A stretch of DNA of 6,468 nt. It comes from an uncultured Clostridia bacterium (GTDB taxonomy: Bacteria; Bacillota; Clostridia; Christensenellales; UBA1242). The stretch is taken from NCBI GenBank assembly GCA_937900575.1, contig CALCEI010000038.1, positions 1 through 6,468 of the forward strand, in the 5' to 3' direction. The position numbers were made by a program, and so were the translations under genes. Below are positions 4,880-6,468 of this stretch, in pieces. Positions within the stretch are counted from its first letter, which is position 1; every line of letters starts with the position of its first letter. The notes below the pieces were generated by a model, which ran no database searches, was not told the origin of the DNA, and saw nothing but the letters and a program-made list of their open reading frames with translations.

Positions 4880-6468
4880 TTATTCTTCCTGTTTTGGTTC
4901 TTCTGCAACCTTAAGTGCATCTGTAAGTTTTACGGAAACAACCTTACTTACGCCACCTTCTTCCATGGTTACACCGTACAAATAATCGGAAAGTTCCATG
5001 GTTGGTTTTCTGTGTGTGATGACAATAAATTGTGTATCATCACTGAACCTTTTTAAATACTTTGCATAACGTTCAATGTTTGCATCGTCAAGTGCCGCTT
5101 CAATTTCGTCCAAGAAACAGAATGGCATTGGTCTAAGTTTTAATATTGCAAACAAAATTGCTATTGCTGTCATGGTTTTTTCACCACCAGAAAGCAAGGA
5201 AATATGTTGCAATTTTTTGCCAGGTGGCTCTGCAATAATATCAACACCTGCTGTAAGTGGGTCTTCACTTGGCAATAATTCCAAACGTGCATTACCACCA
5301 CCAAACAACTCTTTAAATACGTGAGTAAAGTTGGATTGAATTTTTGCAAATTCTGTGTTGAATTTTTGAAGCATTTCGGTTGATAAATCTTTGATGATTT
5401 TAAGTGCATCTTCTTCTGCATTTTTCAAATCTTCAATTTGAACATGCATCTCTTCATAACGTGCACCTTCAGATTTATACTCTTCTATTGCATTAATGTT
5501 AATCATGCCCAAAGCTGTGATTTGATTTTTTACTTTATTGATTGCAATTGATGTTTCTTTGATATCAAAATTTTCGTCAATTGTTTTGTATTTTAAACAA
5601 TCAGTATATGTAAGTTCATATTCTTCATAAATACGTTCTTGCATTGTTTCAACGTTGATATCAACATTTTGCAATTTGGCTTCTTCTTGGCCGATTCTTG
5701 TGTTGAGTTTTGTTATTTCTGCATTTAATTCGTTCTTTTTTGCGTCCAAGGATTTCAATTCTTCCATCAAACTTGCTTTATGCTTATCAAAGTTTGCAAC
5801 CTTGCTGTTTAATATGCTTAAATCTTGTTGAATTTGTTGTGAATTTTCACGTTCTTCTTTTGTGTGATTTAAGTTTACAACTTCGTCATAAATGCGTTGT
5901 TGAGCAGAAATGCTTGCATTTGTTTTTTCTATGTTTTGCTTGATATTGTTGATTTCATCTGTTTGAGTTTCAATTTCTCTGTTTAAAGATTTAATTTGTT
6001 CGCTTACAGATGCAATTTCAACCCTTAACTTTGTACCTTCTTCAGAATATTCTTCTCTTCTCTTTTTAAGTTCTTCGTATGCTGTGTTTTCCAAATTTAC
6101 AGCCTTGCTGTTTGAAGTGTCAAAGTTAATTTCAAGTTGGTCTGTTGAATCAATATCTTTGTTTAATTCTTCAACATACTTGTTTGCAACCACAATTTGA
6201 CTTCTGGTGCTGAAGATTTCTTCTTCAAGTTCAGCATTATTATTGTTGAGTGCTTCGAGTTTTGTTGATGTTGCATAGAAATTGTTGCTAATATCTTGCA
6301 GTTCAATTTTATCTAAATCAATTTTTGTGTTGATTTTGTTGAGAGCAACATTATATTCTGCCAATTTGCTTTCTTCTTCATGCAATTTCTTCGTCTGCTC
6401 TTCAATATGCGCAGAAAGTTGTTTAATTTCATTATCTTTGCCAAGCAACATGCTATCGTTATTCTTTT
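4880..6468 (-). CDS. smc: Chromosome segregation ATPase SMC, C-terminal part (runs off the window)
   Basis: The frame is open through the window edge at 6468; about 528 C-terminal residues are present, a little under half of a typical bacterial SMC of roughly 1,190. Numbering from the Met at 6451: residues about 1-290 are a heptad-rich, Glu/Lys/Gln/Asn-rich coiled coil from the post-hinge arm, and the rest leads into the C-terminal ATPase head. Seen there are NINAIEEYK (318-326), the ABC signature LLSGGEKTMTA (419-429), Walker B and D-loop PFCFLDEIEAALDDAN (443-458) and the switch histidine in VITHRKPTME (477-486). SMC dimers with ScpA/ScpB load near the origin and organise the chromosome. 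The Walker A and hinge lie outside the window. The frame has no true start here; the Met at 6451 is internal (five more codons are visible upstream). ftsY follows after a stem-loop. Confidence 0.98.
   Translation of the reverse strand, partial: KNNDSMLLGKDNEIKQLSAHIEEQTKKLHEEESKLAEYNVALNKINTKIDLDKIELQDISNNFYATSTKLEALNNNNAELEEEIFSTRSQIVVANKYVEELNKDIDSTDQLEINFDTSNSKAVNLENTAYEELKKRREEYSEEGTKLRVEIASVSEQIKSLNREIETQTDEINNIKQNIEKTNASISAQQRIYDEVVNLNHTKEERENSQQIQQDLSILNSKVANFDKHKASLMEELKSLDAKKNELNAEITKLNTRIGQEEAKLQNVDINVETMQERIYEEYELTYTDCLKYKTIDENFDIKETSIAINKVKNQITALGMININAIEEYKSEGARYEEMHVQIEDLKNAEEDALKIIKDLSTEMLQKFNTEFAKIQSNFTHVFKELFGGGNARLELLPSEDPLTAGVDIIAEPPGKKLQHISLLSGGEKTMTAIAILFAILKLRPMPFCFLDEIEAALDDANIERYAKYLKRFSDDTQFIVITHRKPTMELSDYLYGVTMEEGGVSKVVSVKLTDALKVAEEPKQEE

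Noticed and set aside
5170..5421. Minus-strand open frame of 83 codons inside smc in another frame
   Set aside because: It is fully contained in the conserved head-domain coding region of smc, and I recognise no protein motif in its product.
1..6468. Alternative genetic code, CRISPR, tRNA, rRNA, SRP RNA or mobile element
   Set aside because: Tryptophan is TGG and TGA ends rimM, so the standard code fits. No regularly spaced repeats, tRNA-like cloverleaf, SRP RNA-like hairpin or transposase was found; the only gaps above 60 nt are the regulatory regions already described.

Overview
The window is a contiguous piece of bacterial chromosome in which every convincing gene lies on the minus strand. 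Read in that direction (high to low coordinates) the order is smc (C-terminal part), ftsY, ylxM, ffh, an unrecognised 312-residue protein gene, rpsP, khpA (ylqC-type KH protein), rimM, and the first codons of trmD. This is the conserved smc-ftsY-ylxM-ffh-rpsP-khpA-rimM-trmD block of Firmicutes (Bacillota). The DNA is strongly AT-rich and ylxM is present. Most starts have an AGGAGG-type ribosome-binding site, and TGA/TAG/TAA all behave as stops with Trp encoded by TGG. An uncultured low-GC, Clostridia-like Firmicute using the standard code is the best guess; the species cannot be named from the sequence.

Layout. (a) 6468-2288: smc, ftsY, ylxM and ffh read as one polycistron, ending at an intrinsic terminator just past ffh. 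smc and ftsY are separated by a perfect 12-bp stem-loop; ftsY and ylxM by 5 nt; ylxM and ffh abut exactly (TAAATG). (b) 2252-1267: a single unrecognised gene with its own near-consensus promoter, inserted where rpsP normally follows ffh. (c) 1252-616: rpsP and khpA from another TTGACA promoter that overlaps a palindrome, ending in a terminator whose hairpin loop contains the khpA stop codon. (d) 615-1: rimM and trmD, overlapping by ATGA, from a further TTGACA promoter region in which rimM has no visible Shine-Dalgarno sequence.

Function. The genes cover co-translational protein targeting (Ffh is the SRP GTPase, FtsY its receptor, YlxM an accessory protein), chromosome organisation (SMC), and ribosome assembly or RNA handling (S16, its assembly factor RimM, the KH protein KhpA, and the tRNA m1G37 methyltransferase TrmD). 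The protein content is mostly housekeeping. The less ordinary parts are the inserted unknown gene, the division of the locus into about four compact transcription units with terminators running directly into promoters, the SD-less rimM start, the smc-ftsY stem-loop, and an unusual GXXG loop in KhpA. I see no mobile element, CRISPR array, tRNA or rRNA, and no strong evidence for an undescribed multi-gene system.
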